Below are positions 34,833 through 42,920 of a stretch of 64,000 bases of DNA, piece after piece (positions within the stretch are counted from its first letter, which is position 1; every line of letters starts with the position of its first letter). Under the pieces are notes generated by a model. The model was not told the origin of the DNA. It did not search any database and saw only the letters and a program-made list of their open reading frames with translations. The DNA lies in assembly GCF_900114875.1 (NCBI RefSeq), contig NZ_FPKW01000001.1, positions 62,001 through 126,000 of the forward strand, given 5' to 3'. Made by a program: the position numbers and the translations under genes. The stretch comes from Chryseobacterium limigenitum. Its GTDB lineage: Bacteria; Bacteroidota; Bacteroidia; Flavobacteriales; Weeksellaceae.

Positions 34833-35789
34833 ATGTTTGAATTAACGTATGATTTGGAAGATATTGATTCAAAAATCTTCTATGGAGTTAATAACCAATA
34901 TTTCAATTTAATAAAATCCAGCTTTCCGACACTTAAAATTACGGGAAGAGATCATTATATTTTTGCAATGGGAAATCAGGAAACTCTGGATGTTTTCAGG
35001 CTAAAACTGGATGATATTGTAAAATTTATTTCTAAAAATAATTCTATCGAACTGAAAGACGTTGAAAATGTTCTTAAAATAAAAGATGAGACCGAAAAAC
35101 AGTTGATTTTTGATCAGGATATTATCGTAAAAGGAGTAAACGGTAAAATAATTAAAGCTAAAACGGCTAATCTTAAAAAATTAGTAAGAGAAACTGAGAA
35201 AAAAGACATGGTTTTTGCCATCGGTCCTGCGGGAACGGGTAAAACGTATACGAGTGTAGCTTTAGCGGCCAGAGCATTAAGAGATAAAGAAGTTAAAAGA
35301 ATTGTTCTAACGAGACCGGCTGTGGAAGCGGGGGAAAGCTTAGGCTTTTTGCCGGGAGATCTTAAAGAGAAGTTAGATCCGTATTTGCAGCCTTTATACG
35401 ATGCACTTCGGGATATGATCCCGCATGAAAAACTGGAGGGTTTTATGGAGAAAAAAGTTATTGAAGTTGCTCCGCTGGCTTTTATGAGAGGGAGAACGCT
35501 TGATGACGCCTTTGTAATTTTGGATGAAGCTCAAAATACCACTCATGCTCAGATGAAAATGTTTTTAACCAGAATGGGGATGAATGCGAAATTCATTATC
35601 ACAGGAGATCCAACTCAAATTGACTTACCTCCAAAACAAAATTCCGGATTAAAAGAGGCAATGAGAATCTTAAAAGATGTAAAAGAGATTGGTTTTGTTC
35701 ACCTTACAGAAGAAGATGTTGTGAGACACCCTGTCGTGAAAAAAATTATTCTTGCCTACAACGAAGAAGATAAAAGATCTAGAGATTAA
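34833..35789 (+). CDS. PhoH family ATPase
   Basis: A 318-residue PhoH/YbeZ-type P-loop protein. The N-terminal 100 residues resemble the KH-like domain of YbeZ. Walker A is GPAGTGKT (131-138), Walker B is FVILDEAQN (about 225-233), and the sensor block FIITGDPTQIDLP follows. The core is related to superfamily I helicases and binds RNA-processing partners: YbeZ works with YbeY in ribosome quality control. In many genomes phoH lies beside ybeY; here it stands alone. A phosphate-starvation role does not follow from the name. Confidence 0.94.
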   Translation: MFELTYDLEDIDSKIFYGVNNQYFNLIKSSFPTLKITGRDHYIFAMGNQETLDVFRLKLDDIVKFISKNNSIELKDVENVLKIKDETEKQLIFDQDIIVKGVNGKIIKAKTANLKKLVRETEKKDMVFAIGPAGTGKTYTSVALAARALRDKEVKRIVLTRPAVEAGESLGFLPGDLKEKLDPYLQPLYDALRDMIPHEKLEGFMEKKVIEVAPLAFMRGRTLDDAFVILDEAQNTTHAQMKMFLTRMGMNAKFIITGDPTQIDLPPKQNSGLKEAMRILKDVKEIGFVHLTEEDVVRHPVVKKIILAYNEEDKRSRD

Positions 35790-35924
35790 ATTTTTAATTA
35801 AAATAATGGTTTTTGCTGAAACGAGACTTGAGAAATTGAGCTTATTTCAGCATTAATTTTTTTTAATCTGAAAATAAATTTTATCAATGAATTTAGTTTA
35901 AATGATTAATTATTTTGTTAAAAT

Positions 35925-35954
35925 TTGTTAATTCCGAAAATTTTATTAGTTTTG
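35925..35954 (+). promoter_or_regulatory. Promoter of the first beta-barrel gene
   Basis: TTG (35925-35927), 19 nt, TAGTTTTG (35947-35954): exact consensus and spacing, 26 bp before the ATG at 35981. Confidence 0.75.
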
Positions 35955-35980
35955 CGGTAAATTAATTTAAAACTAATACA

Positions 35981-36649
35981 ATGAAAAAACTTTTACTTGT
36001 TGCAGCAATCGCTGTATTGGGTGCAAATGTAAACGCTCAGGAATTTAGATTCGGACCTAAAGCAGGTTTTGCAATGTCAACAATTAAAATTGATGAAAAG
36101 CAAGACGATTTAGAAAAAAGAAAAATGGATCCTAAATATACTTTCTACATTGGAGGTATGGCAGAATACAAAATCAATGATAATTTTGGTTTTCAGGCAG
36201 AGGTTTTATACTCTCCACTTGGAGCAAAAGAAAAAATAGATGGAGTAAATGCAGGAATTGTTTATGTAGGTGAGCAAACTGAAGTTAATTTGGGAACACT
36301 TTTGGTGCCAATTTCTGCTAAATATTTTATTGCAGAAAATTTGTCTGTTGCGGCGGGTGCTAACTTCGGAATTATTCTTACGGCTAAACAAAAAACTGTA
36401 ATCGGTTCAGATCTTATTAGCATAGACGTAGAAGGTGAGGATGGGTCAGGTGAAGTAGATATTAAAAAAGATATCAAAAAATTAAACCTTGCTCCATTTG
36501 TAGGTGTGGAATATATGCTTGAAAACGGGCTTTTCTTTGATGCAAGATATAGCTTAGGTGTATCTAACCTTTCTAACGATAACAGCGGTGGTAAAATTAC
36601 TAACAGCTTCGCACAAGTAGGTGTAGGCTTTAAATTCGGGAATAACTAA
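35981..36649 (+). CDS. Outer-membrane beta-barrel protein (porin-like)
   Basis: A 222-residue protein with a signal peptide (MKKLLLVAAIAVLGANVNAQ cut after residue 20), followed by alternating hydrophobic and polar strands and a C-terminal strand FAQVGVGFKFGNN ending in an aromatic-rich motif, as outer-membrane barrels do. It starts EFRFGPKAGFAMST, a PorT/OmpW-like opening common in Bacteroidota. Acidic loops (DEKQDDLEKRK, GEDGSGEVD) suggest extracellular turns. It is the first of four barrel genes in a row, each with its own promoter or terminator. The function is unknown; an eight-stranded barrel is the likely form. Confidence 0.88.
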   Translation: MKKLLLVAAIAVLGANVNAQEFRFGPKAGFAMSTIKIDEKQDDLEKRKMDPKYTFYIGGMAEYKINDNFGFQAEVLYSPLGAKEKIDGVNAGIVYVGEQTEVNLGTLLVPISAKYFIAENLSVAAGANFGIILTAKQKTVIGSDLISIDVEGEDGSGEVDIKKDIKKLNLAPFVGVEYMLENGLFFDARYSLGVSNLSNDNSGGKITNSFAQVGVGFKFGNN

Positions 36650-36672
36650 TATCTCCCAATAGTTAAAAATAT

Positions 36673-36707
36673 AAAAGGCAAAACAGGTTTACTTGTTTTG
36701 CCTTTTT
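36673..36707 (+). terminator. Intrinsic terminator after the first beta-barrel gene
   Basis: Perfect 13-bp stem AAAAGGCAAAACA / TGTTTTGCCTTTT with an 8-nt loop and T-tail, 24 bp after the stop. Confidence 0.9.
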
Positions 36708-36741
36708 CGTTATTTAAAGGATAATATTAATCATTCAAGTT

Positions 36742-36769
36742 TTGAAGAAGAAAATAATTAGTAATTTTG
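36742..36769 (+). promoter_or_regulatory. Promoter of the second beta-barrel gene
   Basis: TTG (36742-36744), 17 nt, TAATTTTG (36762-36769), 25 bp before the ATG at 36795. Confidence 0.7.
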
Positions 36770-36794
36770 AGCCCAGTAATTTAAAATTATTAAA

Positions 36795-37304
36795 ATGAAA
36801 AAATTGTTATTATTAGGAGCTTTTGCTCTTTTGGGCGGTGCTATGCAGGCTCAGGAAGGATTTAGATTGGGTGGTCATGTTGGGGCTCCGCTAGGTGATG
36901 CTTCAGATGCAGCCAGCGTTACAGTAGGTATAGACGCAGCCTATATGTGGAATATTACTAAAGGTTTAGACATTGGTGTTACTACAGGATATTCTCACTT
37001 TTTTGGAAAGGATCATGTAGATGATTTTGGTTTTATCCCAATCGCAGCTTCCGGAAAATATAAATTTGCTAAAATTCCTCTTTTCGTAGGATTGGACCTG
37101 GGAGCAGCTATTTCTACTAAAGATTATATCAATAGTGGTTTGTATATTGCACCAAGAGTAGGGTATCAAATGAAGAGAGCTGAGCTGTATTTAGGATTCC
37201 AAAATATTGCAAGTAAGTATAAGAATCATGACTATTATTGGTATGGTGACAACAACTATAACTTCGGAGCGATTAACTTTGGCGTTAATTTCTTCTTAAA
37301 GTAA
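36795..37304 (+). CDS. Small outer-membrane beta-barrel protein
   Basis: A 169-residue secreted protein with a signal peptide ending AMQAQ (residue 20) and about eight short beta-strands (GFRLGGHVGAPLGD, GLDIGVTTGYSHFF, PLFVGLDLGAAIS, and a C-terminal NFGAINFGVNFFLK). It is shorter than the neighbouring barrels and shares only the signal peptide style (MKKLLLLGAFALLGG) with them. Loops are rich in Tyr/Asp near the end (HDYYWYGDNNYN). The role is unknown. It is an independent unit with its own promoter and terminator. Confidence 0.87.
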   Translation: MKKLLLLGAFALLGGAMQAQEGFRLGGHVGAPLGDASDAASVTVGIDAAYMWNITKGLDIGVTTGYSHFFGKDHVDDFGFIPIAASGKYKFAKIPLFVGLDLGAAISTKDYINSGLYIAPRVGYQMKRAELYLGFQNIASKYKNHDYYWYGDNNYNFGAINFGVNFFLK

Positions 37305-37327
37305 TATATTTAAAAAGAACCTTTTTT

Positions 37328-37358
37328 AAGCTCCAATTGCAGAATTGGAGCTTTTTTA
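37328..37358 (+). terminator. Intrinsic terminator after the second beta-barrel gene
   Basis: Perfect 11-bp stem AAGCTCCAATT / AATTGGAGCTT with loop GCAG and a T6 tail. Confidence 0.92.
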
Positions 37359-37477
37359 TGAAAAATATTGTTAAAAAAATACAAACAAACGTTTACTATA
37401 TTTTATCTCTAAAATTGGCAATTTTTATAAATGATATTAATCACATTAACAAATTTTAATATTCGTGGTACCCGCTG

Positions 37478-37485
37478 TAAATTTG
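37478..37485 (+). promoter_or_regulatory. Putative -7 box of the third beta-barrel gene
   Basis: TAAATTTG, 28 bp before the ATG at 37514; the -33 TTG is not evident. Confidence 0.5.
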
Positions 37486-37513
37486 CCCTCAGAAAGTATT
37501 AAAATTTTATAAA

Positions 37514-38164
37514 ATGAAAAAATTATTATTAGCGGGTGCTGTTGCACTTTTCGGTTTATCTAATGCTCAAATTGCAAAAGGAACTGCATATATTTCAGGA
37601 CAAGTAGGTTATTCTCAGGAAGAAAACAACAATAACGATTCTAAAGTAGAAAGCTTCAGAGTTGTACCAACTGCAGGTTATTTCGTTGGGACTAACTTAG
37701 CTGTAGGTTTAGGTGTAGGTTACGCAAGTGACAAAACGACTTTAACTACAAACAATGCTTTAACAGTTGGTGAATCTAAAAATACTCAGTCTGCATTTGT
37801 AGTTGCTCCTTTCGTAAGAAAATATTGGACTATTGCTGATAAATTATACATCTTCGGTCAATTAGAAGTTCCTATGGAATTTGGTCAATTGAAACAAGAA
37901 TCTGTTGCAACTACTACTATCGGTGGTACTACAAATACTGCATCTACATCTAATAAAGCTAACTATACTTCAATCGGAGTAAACATTAAGCCAGGTTTGG
38001 ATTATTTCTTAAACAAAAACTGGTCTATCGAAGCTACTTTCGGAGAATTTGGATACAATACTTCTAAATTAGACGTTGATGGAGCTAAGAGTGTAAACAA
38101 CTATAACTTTGGATTAAATTTATCAGCAGTTACTTTCGGTGTTAAATATGTTTTTGCTAAATAA
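37514..38164 (+). CDS. Outer-membrane beta-barrel protein, paralogue 1
   Basis: A 216-residue barrel protein. Its first 19 residues (MKKLLLAGAVALFGLSNAQ) are identical to those of the next gene, and both continue with a KG...ISG motif, VVPTAGYFV or FTPSVGYFV, and a C-terminal barrel strand, so the two are tandem paralogues. After the signal peptide, strands alternate with Thr/Asn-rich loops (ATTTIGGTTNTASTSNK). The C-terminus AVTFGVKYVFAK is a typical closing strand. Function unknown. An intrinsic terminator and a 97-bp gap separate it from its paralogue. Confidence 0.88.
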   Translation: MKKLLLAGAVALFGLSNAQIAKGTAYISGQVGYSQEENNNNDSKVESFRVVPTAGYFVGTNLAVGLGVGYASDKTTLTTNNALTVGESKNTQSAFVVAPFVRKYWTIADKLYIFGQLEVPMEFGQLKQESVATTTIGGTTNTASTSNKANYTSIGVNIKPGLDYFLNKNWSIEATFGEFGYNTSKLDVDGAKSVNNYNFGLNLSAVTFGVKYVFAK

Positions 38165-38187
38165 TTAACGAAGCATTAAAAAAATAG

Positions 38188-38217
38188 AGTCCTAAGATTA
38201 ATTTCTTAGGGCTTTTT
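38188..38217 (+). terminator. Intrinsic terminator after paralogue 1
   Basis: Stem AGTCCTAAGA / TCTTAGGGCT (one G-U pair) with loop TTAATT and tail TTTTTG. Confidence 0.82.
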
Positions 38218-38261
38218 GTCTGTAAATAAAAACTTAAACTTTAATTAAAAATTAAATAAAC

Positions 38262-38921
38262 ATGAAAAAATTATTATTAGCTGGTGCAGTTGCACTTTTT
38301 GGCTTATCTAATGCTCAAATGACTAAAGGTGACTGGGTAATCAGCGGAAGTACTGGTTTCTCTTTCAACAATACGACTCAAAAACAAACTGTAGGGTCAG
38401 AGTCTGCTGACGGTCCTAAAGTGAGCACGATTAACTTTACACCTTCTGTAGGATATTTTGTTATGGATAAATTAGCAGTAGGTATCGATCTTGATCTTAC
38501 GAGCATCACTACAAAATTTGACGTATCTGATATCAGTTACAAGAGCAAATCTACCCTTACAAACTTCTCTGTTATGCCTACGGCAACGTATTATTTTGCA
38601 AACGGAACTAAGTTTGTTCCTTATATAGGAGCTGGTGCAGGTTTCGCAACAAATAAAACTAAATCTTCCGAGACTTTAGCAGGTGTTACAGACTCTTCAG
38701 ACGATACAGCAAGCGGATTTACATGGAAAGTAAAAGGTGGTGTTAATTATATGATTACACAGTCTTTTGCACTTAATGTTGGTCTTTCTTATAACCAATT
38801 CACAAGCAAGCAGGATATTGACGGAACTTCAGATCAGTTGAAAAACAAATACAATAACTTTGGAGTAAATGCAGGTTTCTCTTATTTTATTAAATCTAAA
38901 CCTCAGAAATCTGATAAATAA
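38262..38921 (+). CDS. Outer-membrane beta-barrel protein, paralogue 2
   Basis: A 219-residue barrel protein with the same 19-residue signal peptide as the gene before it. Strands such as FTPSVGYFVMDKLAVGIDLDL and FVPYIGAGAGFATNK and a C-terminal NNFGVNAGFSYFIK (short blocks cited) mark an OmpA/OmpW-like eight-stranded barrel. The tail ends in SKPQKSDK after the closing strand, which is unusual, since barrels normally end on an aromatic residue. No promoter is evident upstream, so it may depend on partial read-through from paralogue 1. Confidence 0.88.
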   Translation: MKKLLLAGAVALFGLSNAQMTKGDWVISGSTGFSFNNTTQKQTVGSESADGPKVSTINFTPSVGYFVMDKLAVGIDLDLTSITTKFDVSDISYKSKSTLTNFSVMPTATYYFANGTKFVPYIGAGAGFATNKTKSSETLAGVTDSSDDTASGFTWKVKGGVNYMITQSFALNVGLSYNQFTSKQDIDGTSDQLKNKYNNFGVNAGFSYFIKSKPQKSDK

Positions 38922-38946
38922 TCAATTTATTTAAGGTTAAAAATAA

Positions 38947-38976
38947 AAAATCCGACTCAATTTTGAGTCGGATTTT
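38947..38976. terminator. Bidirectional terminator between paralogue 2 and ffh
   Basis: Long stem AAAATCCGACTCAA / TTGAGTCGGATTTT, A-rich on the left and T-rich on the right, between convergent genes ending at 38921 and 39004. Confidence 0.88.
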
Positions 38977-39003
38977 ACTTTTATATAGAGGTTTTACTAT
39001 TTC

Positions 39004-40362
39004 TTATTTACCCATTCCGCCCATTCCCGGCATGTTTGGCATCTTGCTCATCATCTGCATCATCTGCTTGCCTTGAGGACCCTGCATCATCTTCATCATT
39101 TTACCCATTTGATCAAATTGCTTCATCAATTGGTTTACATCTTCAATTTTTCTACCGGCACCTCTTGCAATTCTTTGTTTTCTCTGAGTATTGATGATCG
39201 AAGGTCTTCTTCTTTCGTCAGGAGTCATAGAGTAGATGATTGCCTCAATATGTTTGAAAGCATCATCGCTGATCTCAACATCTTTAATGGCTTTTCCAAC
39301 TCCAGGGATCATTCCCATCAAGTCTTTCATGTTACCCATTTTTTTGATCTGATTAATTTGTTTTAAGAAATCATCAAAACCAAATTCGTTTTTAGCGATT
39401 TTTTTGTGAAGTTTTTTAGCTTCTTCCTCATCAAACTGCTCCTGAGCTCTTTCGACTAAGGAAACAACGTCTCCCATTCCTAAGATCCTGTCGGCCATCC
39501 TTTCCGGGTAGAAAACATCTAAAGCCTCCATTTTTTCTCCTGTGGAGATAAATTTGATTGGTTTTTCTACAACAGAACGAATCGTTAATGCAGCACCACC
39601 TCGTGTATCACCATCTAATTTAGTTAAAACAACTCCGTCAAAATTTAAAGCATCGTTAAACGCTTTAGCTGTATTTACAGCATCCTGACCAGTCATTGCG
39701 TCAACTACAAATAGAGTTTCATTAGGTTTGATGAAATAATGGACTGATTTTATTTCGTTCATCATCTGCTCATCAATCGCCAAACGACCTGCAGTATCCA
39801 CGATTACAACATCATGACCGTTTGATTTTGCAAAAGCAATTGCATTTTCAGCGATCGTAGATGGGTTTGTAGAACCTTCTTCAGTGAAAACGGGAACACC
39901 AATTTGCCCACCCAAAACTTTCAACTGCTCAATTGCAGCCGGACGATAAACGTCACACGCTACCAATAAAGGCTTTTTATTTTTTTTCGTTTTTAAATAA
40001 CTTGCTAATTTTCCGGAGAAAGTTGTCTTACCGGAACCTTGCAGACCTGCAATAAGAATAACAGACGGCTTTCCTGAAAGATTAATTCCTTCCTGAGAAC
40101 CTCCCATTAACTCTACCAGCTCGTCATGAACGATTTTCGTCATCAGTTGCCCCGGAGTAAGCGATGTAAGAACGTTTTGCCCTAACGCTTTATCCTGAAC
40201 CCTTTTCGTAAGGTCTTTTGCTACTTTATAATTAACATCGGCATCTACCAATGCTCTACGAATCTCTTTTACGGTCTCCGCAACATTGATTTCTGTAATT
40301 TTTCCACGTCCGGAAATATTTTGAAGCGCCTTGTCTAATTTATCCTGTAAACTATTAAACAT
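39004..40362 (-). CDS. ffh: Signal recognition particle protein Ffh (SRP54)
   Basis: The GTPase of the signal recognition particle, 452 residues. N-terminal four-helix bundle, then GTPase motifs G1 GLQGSGKT (106-113), DTAGR, TKLDGD and GGAAL. The C-terminal Met-rich M domain binds 4.5S RNA and signal peptides (HIEAIIYSMTPDERRRP, RIARGAG), and a Met/Gly-rich tail (MMQMMSKMPNMPGMGGMGK). It delivers nascent inner-membrane proteins to FtsY. It has its own promoter at 40386-40414 and appears monocistronic. Confidence 0.97.
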   Translation of the reverse strand: MFNSLQDKLDKALQNISGRGKITEINVAETVKEIRRALVDADVNYKVAKDLTKRVQDKALGQNVLTSLTPGQLMTKIVHDELVELMGGSQEGINLSGKPSVILIAGLQGSGKTTFSGKLASYLKTKKNKKPLLVACDVYRPAAIEQLKVLGGQIGVPVFTEEGSTNPSTIAENAIAFAKSNGHDVVIVDTAGRLAIDEQMMNEIKSVHYFIKPNETLFVVDAMTGQDAVNTAKAFNDALNFDGVVLTKLDGDTRGGAALTIRSVVEKPIKFISTGEKMEALDVFYPERMADRILGMGDVVSLVERAQEQFDEEEAKKLHKKIAKNEFGFDDFLKQINQIKKMGNMKDLMGMIPGVGKAIKDVEISDDAFKHIEAIIYSMTPDERRRPSIINTQRKQRIARGAGRKIEDVNQLMKQFDQMGKMMKMMQGPQGKQMMQMMSKMPNMPGMGGMGK

Positions 40363-40385
40363 ATTTATTTGTAAATTATAGGTTG

Positions 40386-40414
40386 CAAAAATAAGGAATT
40401 TTTGGTAGATGCAA
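40386..40414 (-). promoter_or_regulatory. Promoter of ffh
   Basis: Minus-strand TTG (40412-40414), 18 nt, TATTTTTG (40386-40393), 23 bp before the ffh ATG. Confidence 0.72.
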
Positions 40415-40489
40415 AGTATAGAACACGTAATATTATATATAAGGATAAAATCATGGGAGTAAAGGTTATCATATTATAATTAAAAATCA

Positions 40490-40497
40490 TATTTTTG
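40490..40497 (+). promoter_or_regulatory. Putative -7 box of the small membrane protein before atpB
   Basis: TATTTTTG, 59 bp before the ATG at 40557; no clear -33 TTG. Confidence 0.45.
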
Positions 40498-40556
40498 CGC
40501 CAAATAGAAATACATATCGGTTTGCATCAAAACTGTAAACAGTAAATAAATTAATA

Positions 40557-40928
40557 ATGAAACCTAATCCTAATATTCTAGTTGTAGTATTATTCTTTTT
40601 AACATTCTTGATTCATTTTTCTCTGTGGAAATTTGTTTATCATTTAGATGAAATCATTATTATTAAATTTTATCTTTTCCTAAGTGTAATGTTTACGATG
40701 ATGATTACACTTATCATTTTAATTAATAGAGTAGCACCGGAATTTTTAGGATTATCAGTAATAGGATTAATCCTTTTAAAGTTTGGATTAATGTATCTTA
40801 TAAGAAAGAAATTGAATTTTGAAGTGATTCCTGGGTACAAATTCCATTTTATAATGCCTTATTTTGTCCTGACAACACTGCTTACGTATTATGCGATCAC
40901 GCTTATTAATCATGACAAAAAACAGTAA
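40557..40928 (+). CDS. Four-helix membrane protein upstream of the atp operon (AtpI-like position)
   Basis: A 123-residue inner-membrane protein with four hydrophobic segments (about residues 6-24, 33-53, 58-78 and 93-113) separated by short loops and a basic tail (HDKKQ). I do not see an AtpI sequence signature, but the position directly before atpB and the four-helix layout match the small membrane proteins that precede atp operons, and a DUF6168-type protein occupies this place in flavobacteria as I recall. AtpI-like proteins help assemble the c-ring. It has its own -7 box, and atpB has a separate promoter only 10 bp after this gene, so the two can be expressed independently. Confidence 0.75.
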   Translation: MKPNPNILVVVLFFLTFLIHFSLWKFVYHLDEIIIIKFYLFLSVMFTMMITLIILINRVAPEFLGLSVIGLILLKFGLMYLIRKKLNFEVIPGYKFHFIMPYFVLTTLLTYYAITLINHDKKQ

Positions 40929-40937
40929 AAATATTTA

Positions 40938-40966
40938 TTGAAACTAGAAAAAAAAATCTATTTTTG
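40938..40966 (+). promoter_or_regulatory. Promoter of the atp operon
   Basis: TTG (40938-40940), 18 nt, TATTTTTG (40959-40966), 21 bp before the atpB ATG at 40988: exact consensus. Confidence 0.75.
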
Positions 40967-40987
40967 CACAACGAAAAAAACCTATCA

Positions 40988-42094
40988 ATGTTAAAGAAAT
41001 TTGCAGTTTTATTCTACAGTATTTTTGTATTAAGTCTAGTGTCTGCACAACATGGCGAGACTTCTACTGCTTCTGTAGCTGCTCCAACTCAAGAGTTGTC
41101 AGAAAAAGACAAAGTAAGTAAAGAAAACAAAGAGTATATCGATCATCACTTGTTGGATGCTCACGATTTTACATTGATGGTTGACAAAGATGGTCACCAC
41201 ATTGGTTTTCCTCTTCCTGTTATTTTTTATGATAACGGTTTTCACTCTTTCATGAGTAACAGTAAAGAAGGTTTCATTCATGGTGAAACAACTGAAGTAG
41301 ATGGTTCTTATTATAAATTGCACCACGAAAAGATTTTCAAAACTGATGCAACTGGTAATTTAACACTTGGTGAAGATGGTTTTCCTACGAATGAAAGACC
41401 TTTAGATTTATCAATTACAAAGAGTGTACTTATCCTTATAGTAGTATCAATCTTTTTATTAGTTTTATTTGTAGGAATGGCTAAATCTTATAAAAAGTCA
41501 GTTGTTCCTACAGGAGCTGCTAGATTCTTTGAGCCTTTGATTATCTTCGTTAGAGATGAAGTTGCTATTCCAAACATCGGACACAAGTATAAAAGATTCA
41601 TGGGTTATTTATTAACAGTATTCTTCTTTATACTTTTCTTAAACGTATTAGGATTAATGCCTTTCGGAATTAATGTTACAGGTAATATTACAATGACATT
41701 CTTCTTGGCTATCCTTACTTATTTGATTACTACATTCTCTGCAAATAAAGATTATTGGAAACATATCTTCTGGATGCCGGGAGTTCCTGTACCAATGAAA
41801 TTGATCATGTTACCAATTGAATTATTAGGAACAATCACTAAACCTTTCGCATTGATGATTCGTCTTTTTGCAAACATGACTGCAGGACACATCGTAGTAA
41901 TGAGTTTGATCGGATTGATCTACGTATTTAAAAATGTTGCAGCTGGAATCGCATTCCCGTTCTTAACATTAGTAATTTATTTATTAGAAGTATTAGTAGC
42001 ATTCTTACAAGCTTATATCTTTACAATGTTATCAGCTTTGTTCATCGGAATGGCAGTTCAGGAGCACGAGCATGAACATCATGCAGCTCACTAA
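40988..42094 (+). CDS. atpB: F-type ATP synthase subunit a
   Basis: Proton-channel subunit a, 368 residues from ATG 40988 (an upstream TTG at 40964 lies in the promoter -7 box and is rejected). The membrane part begins near residue 150 and has five or six helices. The essential Arg is in FALMIRLFANMTAGH, and the C-terminal helices read VLVAFLQAYIFTMLSALFIGMA (short blocks). The first 19 residues form a signal peptide (LFYSIFVLSLVSAQ). The next 125 residues are a hydrophilic, His/Asp/Lys-rich domain (HHLLDAHDF, KDGHHIGF) that should lie in the periplasm; E. coli subunit a (271 residues) lacks it. The C-terminus ends HEHEHHAAH. First gene of atpB-E-F-H-A-G. Confidence 0.96.
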   Translation: MLKKFAVLFYSIFVLSLVSAQHGETSTASVAAPTQELSEKDKVSKENKEYIDHHLLDAHDFTLMVDKDGHHIGFPLPVIFYDNGFHSFMSNSKEGFIHGETTEVDGSYYKLHHEKIFKTDATGNLTLGEDGFPTNERPLDLSITKSVLILIVVSIFLLVLFVGMAKSYKKSVVPTGAARFFEPLIIFVRDEVAIPNIGHKYKRFMGYLLTVFFFILFLNVLGLMPFGINVTGNITMTFFLAILTYLITTFSANKDYWKHIFWMPGVPVPMKLIMLPIELLGTITKPFALMIRLFANMTAGHIVVMSLIGLIYVFKNVAAGIAFPFLTLVIYLLEVLVAFLQAYIFTMLSALFIGMAVQEHEHEHHAAH

Positions 42095-42140
42095 TAGAAA
42101 ATTAAAAATAGTTAAACAAATTTTTTAAAAATTATATATT

Positions 42141-42335
42141 ATGGAAATCCCTAAAATTGTAGGTGCTGGTATCGTAGTACTAGGTGTAGGTATTGGTCTT
42201 GGTAAAATCGGAGCTGCTGCTCTTGAAGCTATAGCTAGACAACCTGAGCAATCTGGAAAAATCCAAACAGCTATGCTTATCGCTGCTGCACTTGTTGAAG
42301 GTGTTGCGTTTGCTGCTCTATTCGCAGTAAACTAA
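42141..42335 (+). CDS. atpE: F-type ATP synthase subunit c
   Basis: A 64-residue double-helix c subunit. Helix 1 has the GxGxG packing motif (GVGIGLGKIG), the loop is ARQPE (32-36), and the ion-binding acid is E53 in ALVEGVAFA. The Gln in helix 1 and Ser/Thr after the Glu that mark sodium-binding c subunits are missing, so proton coupling is likely. It is shorter than most c subunits (70-80), with no N-terminal extension. A strong hairpin lies between this gene and atpF, which could favour higher atpE expression, as the c-ring needs about ten copies per complex. Confidence 0.97.
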   Translation: MEIPKIVGAGIVVLGVGIGLGKIGAAALEAIARQPEQSGKIQTAMLIAAALVEGVAFAALFAVN

Positions 42336-42344
42336 TTAAAATTA

Positions 42345-42381
42345 AACCATTACCCGTAACGGTTGGTTACAGGTAATGGTT
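42345..42381 (+). promoter_or_regulatory. Strong intercistronic hairpin between atpE and atpF
   Basis: A 16-position stem (42345-42360 with 42366-42381; 15 pairs and one C-A mismatch) with a 5-nt loop GGTTG lies 9 bp after the atpE stop. What follows is ATTTAAG, not a T-run, so it is not a standard terminator. It may protect the atpE 3' end or attenuate downstream transcription. Confidence 0.8.
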
Positions 42382-42420
42382 ATTTAAGAAAAAAGTAATA
42401 ATTTTTTATACATTAATATA

Positions 42421-42918
42421 ATGGAATTAATTCATCAGTTTTCATCAGGATTATTTATTATCCAGTCTGTTATTTTTCTAGCACTATTATTTTTGTTAGG
42501 TAAATTCGCTTGGAAACCTATTTTAAAATCTATTAATGATAGAGAAACTTCTATTGTTGACGCTTTGAATCAAGCTAAATTGGCTAGAACTGAAATGGAA
42601 ACATTAAAAGAAGACAACGAAAGAATCATTCGTGAAGCTAAAATCGAAAGAGATGCTATCCTTAAAGAAGCTAGAGAGATTAAAGATAGAATCGTAGGTG
42701 AAGCTAAAGATGCTGCTAAAACTGAAGGAGATAAAATGATCGAATCTGCTAAACAGACTATCAATGCTGAGAAAAATGCTGCAATGGCAGACATCAAATC
42801 TCAAATTGGTACTTTATCTGTAAACATTGCTGAGTCTATCTTGAAGCAAAAATTAGACAACAGTGAAGCTCAAAACGAGTTGGTTCAAAATTATTTAAAC
42901 AAATCTAATCTTAACTAA
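42421..42918 (+). CDS. atpF: F-type ATP synthase subunit b
   Basis: The peripheral stalk subunit b, 165 residues. One N-terminal membrane helix (about residues 8-28, IQSVIFLALLFLLGKFAW) is followed by a long charged amphipathic helix (EDNERIIREAKIERDAILKEA, short block) and a C-terminal Ala-rich stretch that binds the F1 part. The length fits b (156 in E. coli). It starts 85 bp after atpE, with a hairpin in that gap, and ends 2 bp before atpH. Frame-shifted reading of this helix gives spurious reverse frames. Confidence 0.96.
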   Translation: MELIHQFSSGLFIIQSVIFLALLFLLGKFAWKPILKSINDRETSIVDALNQAKLARTEMETLKEDNERIIREAKIERDAILKEAREIKDRIVGEAKDAAKTEGDKMIESAKQTINAEKNAAMADIKSQIGTLSVNIAESILKQKLDNSEAQNELVQNYLNKSNLN

Positions 42919-42920
42919 GA

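Noticed and set aside
40964..40987. TTG start for AtpB upstream of the ATG
   Set aside because: The TTG is part of the TATTTTTG promoter box, so it lies before the transcript start.
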